A DNA stretch of 64,000 nt. Source: Zoogloea sp. (GTDB lineage Bacteria > Pseudomonadota > Gammaproteobacteria > Burkholderiales > Rhodocyclaceae). Position numbers and translations under genes: made by a program. A model generated the notes under the pieces. It did not search any database. It was not told where the DNA came from and was given only the letters and a program-made list of their open reading frames with translations. Location of the stretch: positions 1 through 64,000 of the forward strand of contig NZ_JAKLLN010000004.1 of assembly GCF_023150065.1 (NCBI RefSeq), in the 5' to 3' direction. This document shows, one piece after another, positions 16,408 to 25,410 of the stretch (the first letter of the stretch is position 1; every line of letters starts with the position of its first letter).

Positions 16408-18564
16408 ATGGCCCAACCGCATGCGGTCGAGGTGCTGCTGCGGCCAGCGGTGGAGCTTTATACCGTGGCGGTCTGCACCGGCGCCGCGATTCTGTGCCTG
16501 GTGGCACCGTGGTCGCTCGCGCTGAACCCGCTGCTCGGCCTGGGCTCGGCGCTGGCCTTCCTGACCTTCGGCGCGATTCGCCTGCGCGATGCCTGGGCGA
16601 TCCTGCGCCATCGCCGCAACATCCGCCGCCTGCCGCGCTACGTGATGACCAGCCGCGACGTGCCGGTGAGTCAGCAACGCTTGTTCGTCGGCCGGGGCTT
16701 TCGCTGGGAGCAGCGGCACACGCACCGGCTGATGCAGACCTACCGGCCGGAGTTCCGCCGCTACGTCGAGCCGACGGCGATCTACCGGGCCGCTCGCCGG
16801 CTGGAGGAGCGGCTAGAGTTCGCGCCGTTTCCCGTCTCGACGCTGGCGCGCGCGCTGGCCTGGGACAGCCCGCTCAACCCGGCGCGGCCGCTGCCGCCGG
16901 TCGGCGGACTGCCGCGCCTGCATGGCATCGAGCCGCACGAGGTCGACGTCACCCTGCCGCTGGGCGAGCGCGTCGGCCATACCCTGGTGCTGGGTACCAC
17001 GCGCGTTGGCAAGACGCGGCTGGCCGAGCTGTTCATCACCCAGGACATCCGCCGCAAGGTCCGCGGCGAGCACGAGGTGGTGATCGTCTTCGACCCCAAG
17101 GGCGATGCCGACCTGTTGAAGCGCATGTACGTCGAGGCCAAGCGCGCCGGGCGCGAAGGCGAGTTCTACGTCTTCCATCTGGGCTGGCCGGACATCTCGG
17201 CGCGCTACAACGCCGTGGGCCGGTTCGGGCGGATCTCCGAGGTGGCCACGCGCATCGCCGGACAGCTCTCGGGCGAAGGCAACAGCGCCGCGTTCCGCGA
17301 ATTCGCCTGGCGCTTCGTCAACATCATCGCGCGCGCCCTTGTCGAGTTGGGGCAGCGGCCGGACTACCTGCTGATCCAGCGCCATGTCATCAACATCGAC
17401 GCGCTGTTCATCGAGTACGCCCAGCACTACTTCGCCAGGAACGAGCCGAAGGCCTGGGAGGTCATCGTCCAGCTCGAAGCGAAGCTGAACGACAAGAACA
17501 TCCCGCGCAACATGATCGGGCGCGAGAAGCGCGTGGTGGCCCTCGAACAGTACCTGTCCCAGGTGCGCATCTATGACCCGGTGCTCGACGGCCTGCGCAG
17601 CGCCGTGCGCTACGACCGGACGTACTTCGACAAGATCGTCGCTTCGCTGCTGCCGCTGCTGGAGAAGCTCACCACCGGCAAGATCGCGCAACTGCTCGCA
17701 CCGAACTATTCCGACCTGTCCGACCCGCGGCCGATCTTCGACTGGATGCAGGTCATCCGCAAACGCGCGGTAGTCTACGTGGGGCTGGATGCACTGTCCG
17801 ACGCCGAAGTCGCAGCGGCGGTGGGCAACTCGATGTTCAGCGATCTGGTCTCGGTCGCCGGCCACATCTACAAGTTCGGCATCGACGATGGGCTGCCCGG
17901 CGCCGCGGCGGGCACAAAGATTCCGATCAACGTCCACGCCGACGAATTCAATGAACTCATGGGCGACGAGTTCATCCCGATGGTCAACAAGGGCGGCGGT
18001 GCCGGCGTGCAGGTGACGGCCTACACGCAGACCTTGAGCGACATCGAGGCCCGCATTGGCAACCGAGCCAAGGCCGGTCAGGTGGTCGGCAACTTCAACA
18101 ACCTGTTCATGCTGCGCGTGCGCGAGACCGCCACCGCCGAGCTGCTGACGCGGCAACTGCCCAAGGTCGAGGTCTATGCCACGGCACTGATGAGCGGCGC
18201 CACCGACAGCTCCGACCCGCACGGCAATACCGCGTTCACGTCCAACACCCAGGACCGCATCAGCACGACCAGCGTGCCATTGATCGAGCCCGCGCATGTG
18301 GTGGCGCTGCCCAAGGGGCAATGCTTCGCGCTGATCGAGGGCGGCAACCTCTGGAAAGTCCGCATGCCGCTGCCGGCACCCGATCCCGACGAAGCCATGC
18401 CGAAGGATCTGCAGGAGCTGGCCGGCTACATGCGGCAGCACTACGTCGAGGCAGGAGACTGGTGGGAGAACCAGGGCATCCCCGGCCTGCAGGACAAGGC
18501 GCTGCCCGACGACCTGCTGGACGACTTCAAGCAGATGGCCGCCGCTGAAGAGGCCGAAGCATGA
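16408..18564 (+). CDS. traD: Conjugative coupling protein TraD (VirD4 type)
   Basis: The 718-residue product is the type IV coupling protein that hands relaxase-bound DNA to the secretion channel and drives its transfer. Two N-terminal membrane helices (about 15-57) are followed by the cytoplasmic ATPase. Walker A is GTTRVGKT (about 196-203), Walker B is VVIVFDPKGD (about 223-232), and INVHADEFNELMGDEF marks the later catalytic Glu region. It belongs to the SXT/TOL-type TraD subfamily used by ICEclc-like elements. It lies in the usual order between the TIGR03765 and TIGR03747 genes and overlaps the latter by four bases. Confidence 0.93.
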   Translation: MAQPHAVEVLLRPAVELYTVAVCTGAAILCLVAPWSLALNPLLGLGSALAFLTFGAIRLRDAWAILRHRRNIRRLPRYVMTSRDVPVSQQRLFVGRGFRWEQRHTHRLMQTYRPEFRRYVEPTAIYRAARRLEERLEFAPFPVSTLARALAWDSPLNPARPLPPVGGLPRLHGIEPHEVDVTLPLGERVGHTLVLGTTRVGKTRLAELFITQDIRRKVRGEHEVVIVFDPKGDADLLKRMYVEAKRAGREGEFYVFHLGWPDISARYNAVGRFGRISEVATRIAGQLSGEGNSAAFREFAWRFVNIIARALVELGQRPDYLLIQRHVINIDALFIEYAQHYFARNEPKAWEVIVQLEAKLNDKNIPRNMIGREKRVVALEQYLSQVRIYDPVLDGLRSAVRYDRTYFDKIVASLLPLLEKLTTGKIAQLLAPNYSDLSDPRPIFDWMQVIRKRAVVYVGLDALSDAEVAAAVGNSMFSDLVSVAGHIYKFGIDDGLPGAAAGTKIPINVHADEFNELMGDEFIPMVNKGGGAGVQVTAYTQTLSDIEARIGNRAKAGQVVGNFNNLFMLRVRETATAELLTRQLPKVEVYATALMSGATDSSDPHGNTAFTSNTQDRISTTSVPLIEPAHVVALPKGQCFALIEGGNLWKVRMPLPAPDPDEAMPKDLQELAGYMRQHYVEAGDWWENQGIPGLQDKALPDDLLDDFKQMAAAEEAEA

Positions 18565-19310
18565 GCGACCCGGCCGTCGCGGCCCAACGCCAGCAGCAAC
18601 GACAGCAAGGCCTGATCGCCGGCCTGGTCACGCTGCCGTTCCGCTTCTTCGGCGTGCTCTGCGGCGCGCTGCTGCTGTGCATCCTGATCGAGTGCGTCGG
18701 CATGCACTTCTTCTGGCCCGATCAGGGCTGGCGCCACGCGCAGGGCATGCTGCACTATGAGCTGGATCAGCTCTCCACGCATTTCACGCGCAGCGCACTC
18801 GTGCAGGAGCCGGGGCGCACGGCGCACCGGCTGGTCGAGCAGGGCTACGACTGGCTGTTCGTGAAAAGCGGTCTGCTGGACTGGATACGCGACGCCTCGA
18901 CGCAGGCCAGCGCCGGCAGCCATCGCCCGACCAAGGATTTCCGCTACTACATCGGCTTGGTCTACGTGAACGTGGAGAGCTACCTGATCGCGGCGGCCTA
19001 CACGACGCTGGTCTTTCTCGTGCGGCTGCTGGTGCTGTGCCTGACCCTGCCACTGTTCCTGATGGCCGCCTTCGTCGGGCTGGTGGACGGCCTGGTGCGC
19101 CGGGACATCCGCCGCTTCGGCGCGGGACGCGAGTCGGGGTTCATCTATCACCGCGCCAGGGCCAGCCTGATCCCGCTGGCCGTACTGCCGTGGGTGACTT
19201 ACCTGGCACTGCCGGTCAGCGTGAACCCGTTGCTGATCCTGCTGCCCAGCGCCGCATTGCTCGGCGTGGCGGTGTGCATTGCGGCGGCAACGTTCAAGAA
19301 GTACCTGTAG
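18561..19310 (+). CDS. TIGR03747 family integrating conjugative element membrane protein
   Basis: This 249-residue inner-membrane protein has about four helices: one near residues 25-45, a pair at about 140-180 (AAYTTLVFLVRLLVLCLTLPLFLMAAFVGLVDGLV), and a C-terminal pair at about 200-245. The family sits directly after traD in this ICE class and is required for assembly by context only; no enzymatic motif is seen. It overlaps traD by ATGA. It is the last gene before a 3-kb insertion that splits it from the next conserved transfer gene. Confidence 0.82.
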   Translation: MSDPAVAAQRQQQRQQGLIAGLVTLPFRFFGVLCGALLLCILIECVGMHFFWPDQGWRHAQGMLHYELDQLSTHFTRSALVQEPGRTAHRLVEQGYDWLFVKSGLLDWIRDASTQASAGSHRPTKDFRYYIGLVYVNVESYLIAAAYTTLVFLVRLLVLCLTLPLFLMAAFVGLVDGLVRRDIRRFGAGRESGFIYHRARASLIPLAVLPWVTYLALPVSVNPLLILLPSAALLGVAVCIAAATFKKYL

Positions 19311-19401
19311 CTGCAGCCCTGCGCCAGGTCAGATAAACGATGCCATAGTTTCGGTGCTCTGCTTCGTCAAGAACGTCAGCATTGGCGCGAACAAACACGT
19401 T

Positions 19402-20190
19402 TCAAGCAATCTTCTTCTGCCTGTCTCGCAGAGACGCGGCCCAGTCCTTCAAAGCCTGGATGTCCTGAAAGAGATCAGTAGGTGGTGGCGGCGCGGCATT
19501 CCTACCGCTGGACGGATCGTGTGCGTCAACAATGTCGCAGCACTTCTTGAATCCGGCGGCGAAAGCATCGCAGTCAGCCTCGTTGAGCGCACTGACCTTC
19601 TTCAGGTCCTTGGCGTTGATGTAGTCCCTGTGGCGTTGAATAACGCGGACGAAAGCGATGTCCTCCAGGCCGCGCTCCCATGTGGCGCGCAGCGAGTTGT
19701 AGAGCTTTGCCACCTCGACCGCGTACTCGTCTTCCTGGTTGTTGTCATGCAGCAGCTTTGCCGCACGCGCCGCCTTCTCCAGCTTGTCGATGCGATCTTC
19801 GACGCTCTGGGCCTTCCAGGGCAGGCCGTCGGCCACCATACCGGCTCCCGCGGCGCCACGACTGAGCGTCGTGAGCCGCACGGCCTGCCCGGTCTTCGTC
19901 GCGTGGTCATTCAGATCGTTCACGAACACCAGATCATGCGTGAAGACGATGACCTGGCGGTTCTCCGCTTCTTCCACGAGACGCTTGGCCACCTGCCCGC
20001 GCCAGCGATGGTCCAATGAGGACACCGGGTCATCGAAGACCAGAGCAGAGCGGTGCATCGCGGTGGCAAGCTCGGTCATGAAGGCGGCCAGCGCCACGCA
20101 GGTCTTTTCCCCTTCGCTCAGGATTTCGTGGACCTTGGCATCCGGCTTGGCGAAGAGGCGCACCTGATACTGCGGTGAGCCGTTCGACAT
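19402..20190 (-). pseudogene. C-terminal fragment of an AAA ATPase (SMC/RloC-like)
   Basis: The frame encodes about 262 residues. It starts near the ATPase signature HEILSEGEKTCVALAAFM, continues with Walker B ALVFDDPVSSLDHRW and the His switch VFTHDLVF, then a helical region and a C-terminal tail to DRQKKIA. This is the second half of a DUF/AAA-type ATPase of the kind found in defence systems. Walker A and the coiled coil that should precede it are missing. The ATG at 20190 gives a frame, but its first ten residues read into a piece of another gene, so this is a truncated remnant, not a short gene. It cannot bind ATP as drawn. Confidence 0.8.
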
Positions 20191-21902
20191 AAGGCAGCCC
20201 ATGGATGTCCGCATCGTCCAGGATGGAAAGAATCCAGTCGTCGGCAGCATCGATGCGATCCAGATTCCATTCGGCTCCGCAGACAGTTCCATCGCGTGTG
20301 CTCACAACGGTCAGCGAGCGACATTGGGAAAACGAGGCTGTCTTCAGGCCAAGGCCGAAGCGCCCAAGATCCTTCGGCGACCGATGCTGCCTGGGGTTGC
20401 CGGTCCCATGACGCATCGCATCGAGCAGCTCGTCTTCCGTCATCCCCCTGCCGTTGTCGAGGATGGGTGTACTGCTCAGTGCGGTTGCCCGCGAAGACGT
20501 AGTTGTCGGGAAACGTCTGGAGCCGTGCTGCTTCCCTGACCGTGAGACTTCTGCATTGGGAGGGGTCGTAGTGGATGTAGTAGTGCCCGTCCTTGGCAAT
20601 GTGAGCCACCACCGTGGTGGACGGTTCGTTCCTGCACTGCACGCGGAACCGATCCTTGAACGGGATCGTTTCGGATTCCCGATCGACATGCACATTGATG
20701 TGATCGGGAAGCAGCTTGGGAGGGAACACATCCAGCCGTGGGCAATATCCCCATAAATGAGCGAAGCTGGCCGAGAAAAGATAGCGAGCAAGATCGGATG
20801 CCATGTGCGCGCGCGCTTCATGCTGACAGACACCACCCAGGCTTCGGTCGTGAAGCCATTGCTGAAGCTCGGTCGGCTTCTTCGGCCTTCTGTAGCCTCG
20901 TGAAATGAAGGCGCCACCGGTCGTGGTGCTGGTTGCCGCAGCGGCAAAGGCACGCATTGTCCCGATCATGACGGACTCGTTTTCTGTCCTCCATCCCTTG
21001 ACGTAAGAGGGGCCAGCCTGAACAGCCTTGCGCCATGCCTCCACTGAATCGCCACGCGACAGCTTGCTGCGGATTCGGGGAAGATCGTCAATGGCCTGTT
21101 TGACCGTGACAGGCCTCGCTACTGGTGCCAGCAACTGGTGTTGAGGCATGTCCAGCCCCTTTCTCACTCCGAGCAGAATCACGCGATGCCTGCTTTGCGG
21201 GATCCCATGGCGCTCAGAATGGATAAGGTAGTCGGTGGGTTCCAGCGAACTGCCGTCGCCCTTCTTGGTGAAGGATCGGATCTCATATTCGAGCCCCTCG
21301 GTCGGCATCGAAAGATCCGCAATGATCTTCTCGAACATTGGGTCGCCGGAGTGCTTCGAGGAAAGCAGACCCTTGACATTTTCCATCACGAAGATGGTGG
21401 GCTTGTGCACTTGGATGATTCTCAGGTATTCCCTGTAGAGGAAGTGCTTTTCATCCTTGTGAAAGTCCTTGTCGTTGGCGCGTCTGGAGCGCCCCGCCAG
21501 CGAATACGCCTGGCAGGGCGGGCCGCCGATCAGCACCCAGGTTTCCTGCCCCTTCAGTGCAGCGCGAATTTCCCTATCAATACTGGCTTCGTCGGACTTG
21601 CCAAGCTCTAGGCACCTCGCTTCGGCGGCAGCATGCTCGAAGGCGCTGGCCACGGCAGGGATCCTGCGGAAAGCGGCCTCATCGATCTCGCCTCGTATGT
21701 AGCTGTAGTAGTGCTTGACGTCCTTGGTGCCACGCAAACGCCTGAACACTGCCCTGAGCGTCAGCGTGCGATGTGCGACAGCATCCTTTTCAATGGAAAG
21801 GGCGATCTCGAAGAATGGCTGCCGTTTGTGGCCCTGCAGGGAAGCAAATCCTTCCCCGAGCCCTCCTGGGCCAGCAAAAAGATCAATTATGGGAACTGGC
21901 AC
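20118..21902 (-). pseudogene. DNA cytosine-5 methyltransferase, C-terminus lost
   Basis: The protein starts at a GTG (VPVPIIDLFAGPGG) nine bases after AAGGGGAGG. It carries motif I (7-16), motif IV with catalytic Cys in GGPPCQ (126-131), ENV (174-176), QSRHR (236-240), a target-recognition region and motif IX (LTVREAARLQTFPD). Native sequence stops at EQYT, residue 479 (20466). Motif X (VGNAVPP), needed to complete the SAM pocket, is replaced by out-of-frame GHKL sequence that runs on to a stop at 20118. The enzyme is therefore probably inactive. It was likely the modification half of a restriction-type system whose other genes are broken downstream. Confidence 0.85.
20180..20464 (-). pseudogene. 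Internal fragment of a GHKL (MutL/MORC-like) ATPase
   Basis: This piece encodes about 95 residues in a third frame. ILDNGRGMTEDEL is motif II of GHKL ATPases and LGRFGLGLKTASFSQ is motif III, followed by a beta-rich stretch (SLTVVSTRDG, WNLDRIDAADDWILSI). The N-terminal helix with the Mg-binding Asn (motif I) is absent, and the frame is cut again near ADIHGLPYVERL. GHKL ATPases of this form are known partners of C5 methyltransferases in MutL-type restriction systems. The fragment is fused directly to the methyltransferase on one side and to the AAA ATPase fragment on the other. Confidence 0.75.
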
Positions 21903-21963
21903 GCCAGCAATCCTCCCCTTGGTTCTTTCCCGAATGTGATTCGGTTGCTGATTTGGTGCACGC

Positions 21964-22164
21964 TCACTCTGCCTCCGGCTTCTTCTTGCTGATGCTTTCG
22001 GCGATCCACCGATCCAGCTCCGAGCGGCGAAAGCGCCAGGTTCCCCCAAGCTTGAACGCCGGAATCTCGCCTTTCTGGGCAAGGCGATAGACCGTCCGTT
22101 TCCCGGCTTTGAGGTAGGCCGCGACCTCCTCAAGCGTGAGGATCTCGCTCTCGACTTCAGTCAT
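21964..22164 (-). CDS. Excisionase-like helix-turn-helix protein
   Basis: This 66-residue protein is a MerR/excisionase-type winged helix (HTH_17). LTLEEVAAYLKAGKRTVYRLAQKGEIPAFKLGGTWRFRRSELDRWI covers almost all of it when read in its successive segments. It is the only intact gene of the defence remnant and lies upstream of the methyltransferase in the same direction, 61 bases before it. Small HTH proteins in this position usually control expression of the restriction cluster; a role in ICE excision is less likely because it is far from the attachment site. Confidence 0.85.
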   Translation of the reverse strand: MTEVESEILTLEEVAAYLKAGKRTVYRLAQKGEIPAFKLGGTWRFRRSELDRWIAESISKKKPEAE

Positions 22165-22388
22165 CCGGAAACCATCCGATCTGGCCTTTCGTTGATTACG
22201 ATTGCCAAGTTTAGCCAATTCTACCAAGCTGCGGTAGGTGCTGGCCAACTCCACAATCCCGGGAGCATTGGACGGTTGATCGCCAGCTCGCCCCGGAAAT
22301 CCGGTCATGCCGTAGTTCCCATTCCCTGCGGCGCAAAGCGAGAGCGCGCCACAGCATCTGGCCATCCGCTTCAACGGGGAATGGCACG

Positions 22389-22754
22389 ATGGGACAGACC
22401 AACCGCCGCGCATCCGCATGGCCTTCGCTGGCCGTGCTGTTGGCCGTGTTGCTCTCGGCCATGCAACCCGCCATCGCCGACGACACCCCGGAGCGTGAGC
22501 AGCTCGCCGCGCTCGCCCGCCAACTCGACCTGATCGACCGCCTCGCCGAGCACGCCGCCCATACCGCTCCGCAGGAACGCGCCCGCTACCACTTCGACTA
22601 CGCCCGGCTGCGCGCGGACCTGAAGCGCGTTCGCGCCGGCCTGCAGGACTACCTCGTGCCCCAGCGTGCCCAGCCGCGCGATCCCGTCCCGCTGGTCGGC
22701 GATTACGTCCGCCGTGACCGCGCCGACGACGAGGACGAGGAGCCATCGCCATGA
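22389..22754 (+). CDS. RAQPRD family ICE protein
   Basis: The 121-residue periplasmic protein starts the second transfer operon. A signal peptide spans about residues 8-30 (WPSLAVLLAVLLSAMQPAIA). The mature part is helical (EREQLAALARQLDLIDRLAEHA) and ends with the defining R-A-Q-P-R-D motif (about 97-102), as in the TIGR01690 family. Function is unknown beyond its constant presence in these elements. GGGGAA stands upstream of the ATG. It overlaps the next gene by four bases. Confidence 0.9.
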   Translation: MGQTNRRASAWPSLAVLLAVLLSAMQPAIADDTPEREQLAALARQLDLIDRLAEHAAHTAPQERARYHFDYARLRADLKRVRAGLQDYLVPQRAQPRDPVPLVGDYVRRDRADDEDEEPSP

Positions 22755-22990
22755 CGCCCTCTGCCGATCAGGTCGCCGCCTTCCAGGCCAACGGCGGCTT
22801 TGCGCCTTCGGCCGTCTCTGCCGTGGTGCTGGGCTTCGTGTTCGCCGTGTTGCTGCTGTGGGGCGTGTGGGCCATGCGCACCGCCTACGTCGGCTGGGCC
22901 GAGCACCGCATCACCGAACGTCAGTTCCTCGCCGTCGTCGTGCGCTTCGTGGCGATGTACCTGGTGCTGACCTTCTTCCTCCTCTCCTGA
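22751..22990 (+). CDS. TIGR03758 family ICE protein
   Basis: This 79-residue inner-membrane protein has two helices (about 20-43, VSAVVLGFVFAVLLLWGVWAM, and about 58-79, FVAMYLVLTFFLLS). It is the small membrane protein that regularly follows RAQPRD and precedes TIGR03745 in this ICE class. Its small size and two-helix form recall pilin- or VirB3-like subunits, which is only an inference. Start overlaps the previous stop (ATGA). Confidence 0.82.
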   Translation: MTPSADQVAAFQANGGFAPSAVSAVVLGFVFAVLLLWGVWAMRTAYVGWAEHRITERQFLAVVVRFVAMYLVLTFFLLS

Positions 22991-23012
22991 CCGTCACGAA
23001 AGGCCATACGCC

Positions 23013-23387
23013 ATGAACACTCCAACGACATCCCATCGCATTCCGTCCCGCATCGCCGCTCCGCTGCTGCCGCTGACGCTCGCGCTCGCGGGCCTGCCGC
23101 TGTCGGCCTTCGCGCAGGGCCTGCCGACCATGGAAGACCCATCGCGCGGCCAGGGCAGCGGCATCCTGCAGACCTTGCAGAACTACGGCTACGACATCGT
23201 GCTGCTGATCGCGCTGCTCGTGGTCGCCTCGATGTTCGTCGGTGTCTGCTATCACGCCTACACGCGCTACTCGGAGATCCACACCGGCCGCGCCACCTGG
23301 GGCCAGTTCGGCCTGACGGTCGCCGTGGGCGCGATCCTGCTGGTGGTCGGCATCTGGCTGCTCACCAAGGCCACCGGCGTGCTGTGA
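23013..23387 (+). CDS. TIGR03745 family ICE membrane protein, pilin-like
   Basis: The 124-residue product has a long signal-like N-terminus (about 1-35, LLPLTLALAGLPLSAFAQ). The mature part has two hydrophobic helices (about 57-78, YDIVLLIALLVVASMFVGVCY, and about 99-120). This is the topology of VirB2/TraA-type pilin precursors, and I infer it is the major subunit of the conjugative pilus. It lies in the conserved position between TIGR03758 and TIGR03750. Confidence 0.82.
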   Translation: MNTPTTSHRIPSRIAAPLLPLTLALAGLPLSAFAQGLPTMEDPSRGQGSGILQTLQNYGYDIVLLIALLVVASMFVGVCYHAYTRYSEIHTGRATWGQFGLTVAVGAILLVVGIWLLTKATGVL

Positions 23388-23399
23388 GGGCGGCAAGCG

Positions 23400-23810
23400 A
23401 TGGCCGTCCCTTCGGAGACCCCGCGCGACACGCTGGTGACCTTCCTGCCGCACCGGCTGAATCGCCAGCCGGTGGTCGTGCGCGGGCTGACCGCCGACGA
23501 GTTGTGGATCTGCGCCGGCCTGTCGGCCGCCGCCGGGTTCGCGCTCGGCCTGCCCTTGGCCTGGCTCACGCACAGCATCGCCATGGTGCCCACGCTGATC
23601 GTCGCCGGCATCGCGTTGGGCGTCTTTGTCGGCGGAGGCTTCCTGCGCGCGCAGAAGCGCGGCCGGCCCGACACCTGGCTGTACCGGCAGCTCCAATGGC
23701 GGTTGGCCCTGCGGCATCCGGCGCTGGCGGCGCTCCTGGGCGGGCAGCGCCTCATCACCCGCTCGGGCTACTGGACTACCCGGCGCAACACCGATCGAGG
23801 GGCGCCATGA
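23400..23810 (+). CDS. TIGR03750 family conjugative transfer protein (TraL-like)
   Basis: The 136-residue product reads LVTFLPHRLNRQPVVVRGLTADELWICAGL and then two adjacent membrane helices (about 40-85), with a basic C-terminal tail. The family TIGR03750 is the counterpart of VirB3/TraL, an inner-membrane protein that assists pilus assembly. The start codon lies 12 bases after the preceding gene, and its stop overlaps the next ATG. Confidence 0.85.
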   Translation: MAVPSETPRDTLVTFLPHRLNRQPVVVRGLTADELWICAGLSAAAGFALGLPLAWLTHSIAMVPTLIVAGIALGVFVGGGFLRAQKRGRPDTWLYRQLQWRLALRHPALAALLGGQRLITRSGYWTTRRNTDRGAP

Positions 23811-24499
23811 GCCGTTTCAAGAACGAGGTTGCGCACCTGCAGGCGCACGTGAAGACGTTGCGTCTGGGGGCCGGCGCGCTGTTCGTGGTGGCGCTGCTGC
23901 TCGGCTTCGGTTGGTGGAGTGCGCCGAAGAGTCTCACCATCCATGTGCCACCGGACCTGCGCTCGGGCAGCACGCGCAAGTGGTGGGACGTGCCGCCCGA
24001 GAGTGTGTATGCCTTCTCGTTCTACATCTGGCAGCAGGTGCAGCGCTGGCCCACGAACGGCGAAGAAGACTATCCACGCAACCTGCGCGCGCTGTCGGCC
24101 TACCTGACGCCGAGCTGCCGGGCCTTTCTGCAACAGGACTACGAGTACCGGCGCGCCAGTGGCGAGCTGCGTCAGCGCGTGCGCGGCATCTACGAGATTC
24201 CCGGCCGCGGCTACGGCGATGATCCGGCCACGCGCGTCAAGGTGGTTTCCGACCGCGATTGGATCGTCACGCTCGACGTGAGCGCGGACGAATACTACGG
24301 CTCCGAGCAGGTCAAGCGCGCTCTGGTGCGCTACCCCATCAAGGTCGTCCGGCTGGACATCGACCCGGAGCACAACCCCTTCGGCCTGGCGCTGGACTGC
24401 TACGCCGGCGCACCCCAGCGCATCGAACCGCCGCCGACGCCGACCCAGGCCGGCGCGCCCGCCAACGCCTCCGGCCATCTGCAGGGAGACTCCCCATGA
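23807..24499 (+). CDS. PFL_4703 family ICE protein (TraE/VirB8-like)
   Basis: The 230-residue bitopic inner-membrane protein has one N-terminal helix (about 20-40, GALFVVALLLGFGWW) and a periplasmic domain. WWDVPPESVYAFSFYIWQQVQRWPTNGEEDYPRNL is characteristic of TIGR03746 when taken in segments. By order and topology it corresponds to TraE/VirB8, the scaffold that nucleates the translocation complex. It overlaps both neighbours by four bases. Confidence 0.86.
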   Translation: MSRFKNEVAHLQAHVKTLRLGAGALFVVALLLGFGWWSAPKSLTIHVPPDLRSGSTRKWWDVPPESVYAFSFYIWQQVQRWPTNGEEDYPRNLRALSAYLTPSCRAFLQQDYEYRRASGELRQRVRGIYEIPGRGYGDDPATRVKVVSDRDWIVTLDVSADEYYGSEQVKRALVRYPIKVVRLDIDPEHNPFGLALDCYAGAPQRIEPPPTPTQAGAPANASGHLQGDSP

Positions 24500-25410
24500 A
24501 GCCCATTGCCTTGTCGGCCCTGGCCGGCGTCCTGCTGATCCTCGGTGTCGTGCCGGCCAGCCAGGCCGTGGAAATCCTGCGCTGGGAGCGCCTGCCCCTG
24601 CCGGTGCCGCTGGTGGTCGGCCAGGAGCGCGTGGTCTTCATCGACCGCAATGTGCGCGTCGGCGTGCCGGCCAGCGTCGGCGATCACCTGCGCGTGCAGA
24701 GTGCCGGCGGCGCGATCTACCTGCGGGCGAGCGAGCCGATTCCGCCCACGCGGCTGCAACTGCAGGACGTGGAATCCGGCGCGCTGATCCTGCTCGACAT
24801 CGCCGCCGAGCCGGCGAAGGACGGTCAGGCGCCGCTGGAGCCGGTGCGCATCGTGGAAGCGGAAGCCCCCGCGAAGCGCTACGGCGGCGGTGCGGCAAGC
24901 GGCGCGGACGAGCAGGCCGACGCGCCCGCAGACAAATCCGTTCCCCGGCGCGAGACGCCGGTACCGGTCGTGCTGACGCGCCATGCCGCACAGAACCTGT
25001 ACGCGCCGCTGCGCACCGTCGAGCCGGTCGCCGGCATCGGGCGCGTGAACCTGCGCCGTGGCCTCGCACTGGACACCTTGCTGCCGACGCTGCCGGTGCA
25101 CGCGCGGGCATTGGCCGCGTGGCGCCTGGAAGACCAGTGGGTGACGGCCGTGCGCCTCACCAACACCTCGGCGCGTTGGCTCGACCTCGACCCGCGCGCC
25201 CTGCAGGGGAACTTCGTGGCGGCGACCTTCCAGCATCCGAACCTGGGGCCGGCCGGCACCCCGTCCGACACCACGGTGCTCTACCTGGTCACGCGCGGCC
25301 ACGGCCTGGCCGAGTCGCTGCTGCCGGCGCTGAGCCCGATCGATGCCACCGCGAACCTGCCGCCGGCCGCCGCGGCCGGCTCGACCGGAGGAGCGCGCGA
25401 TGAAAAGTAA
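24496..25410 (+). CDS. PFL_4704 family ICE protein (TraK/VirB9-like)
   Basis: This 304-residue periplasmic protein begins with a signal peptide (about 1-24, ALSALAGVLLILGVVPASQAVE). The beta-rich body (LRWERLPLPVPLVVGQERVVFIDRNVRVGVP) matches TIGR03749. It is the likely TraK/VirB9 subunit of the outer-membrane core complex. A disordered linker with many Ala/Asp residues occurs near 125-155, before a second domain. It overlaps the following gene by 11 bases. Confidence 0.86.
   Translation: MKPIALSALAGVLLILGVVPASQAVEILRWERLPLPVPLVVGQERVVFIDRNVRVGVPASVGDHLRVQSAGGAIYLRASEPIPPTRLQLQDVESGALILLDIAAEPAKDGQAPLEPVRIVEAEAPAKRYGGGAASGADEQADAPADKSVPRRETPVPVVLTRHAAQNLYAPLRTVEPVAGIGRVNLRRGLALDTLLPTLPVHARALAAWRLEDQWVTAVRLTNTSARWLDLDPRALQGNFVAATFQHPNLGPAGTPSDTTVLYLVTRGHGLAESLLPALSPIDATANLPPAAAAGSTGGARDEK

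Noticed and set aside
20118-21902. Active DNA cytosine methyltransferase
   Set aside because: Motif X is replaced by out-of-frame sequence; the remaining motifs alone are unlikely to give an active enzyme.
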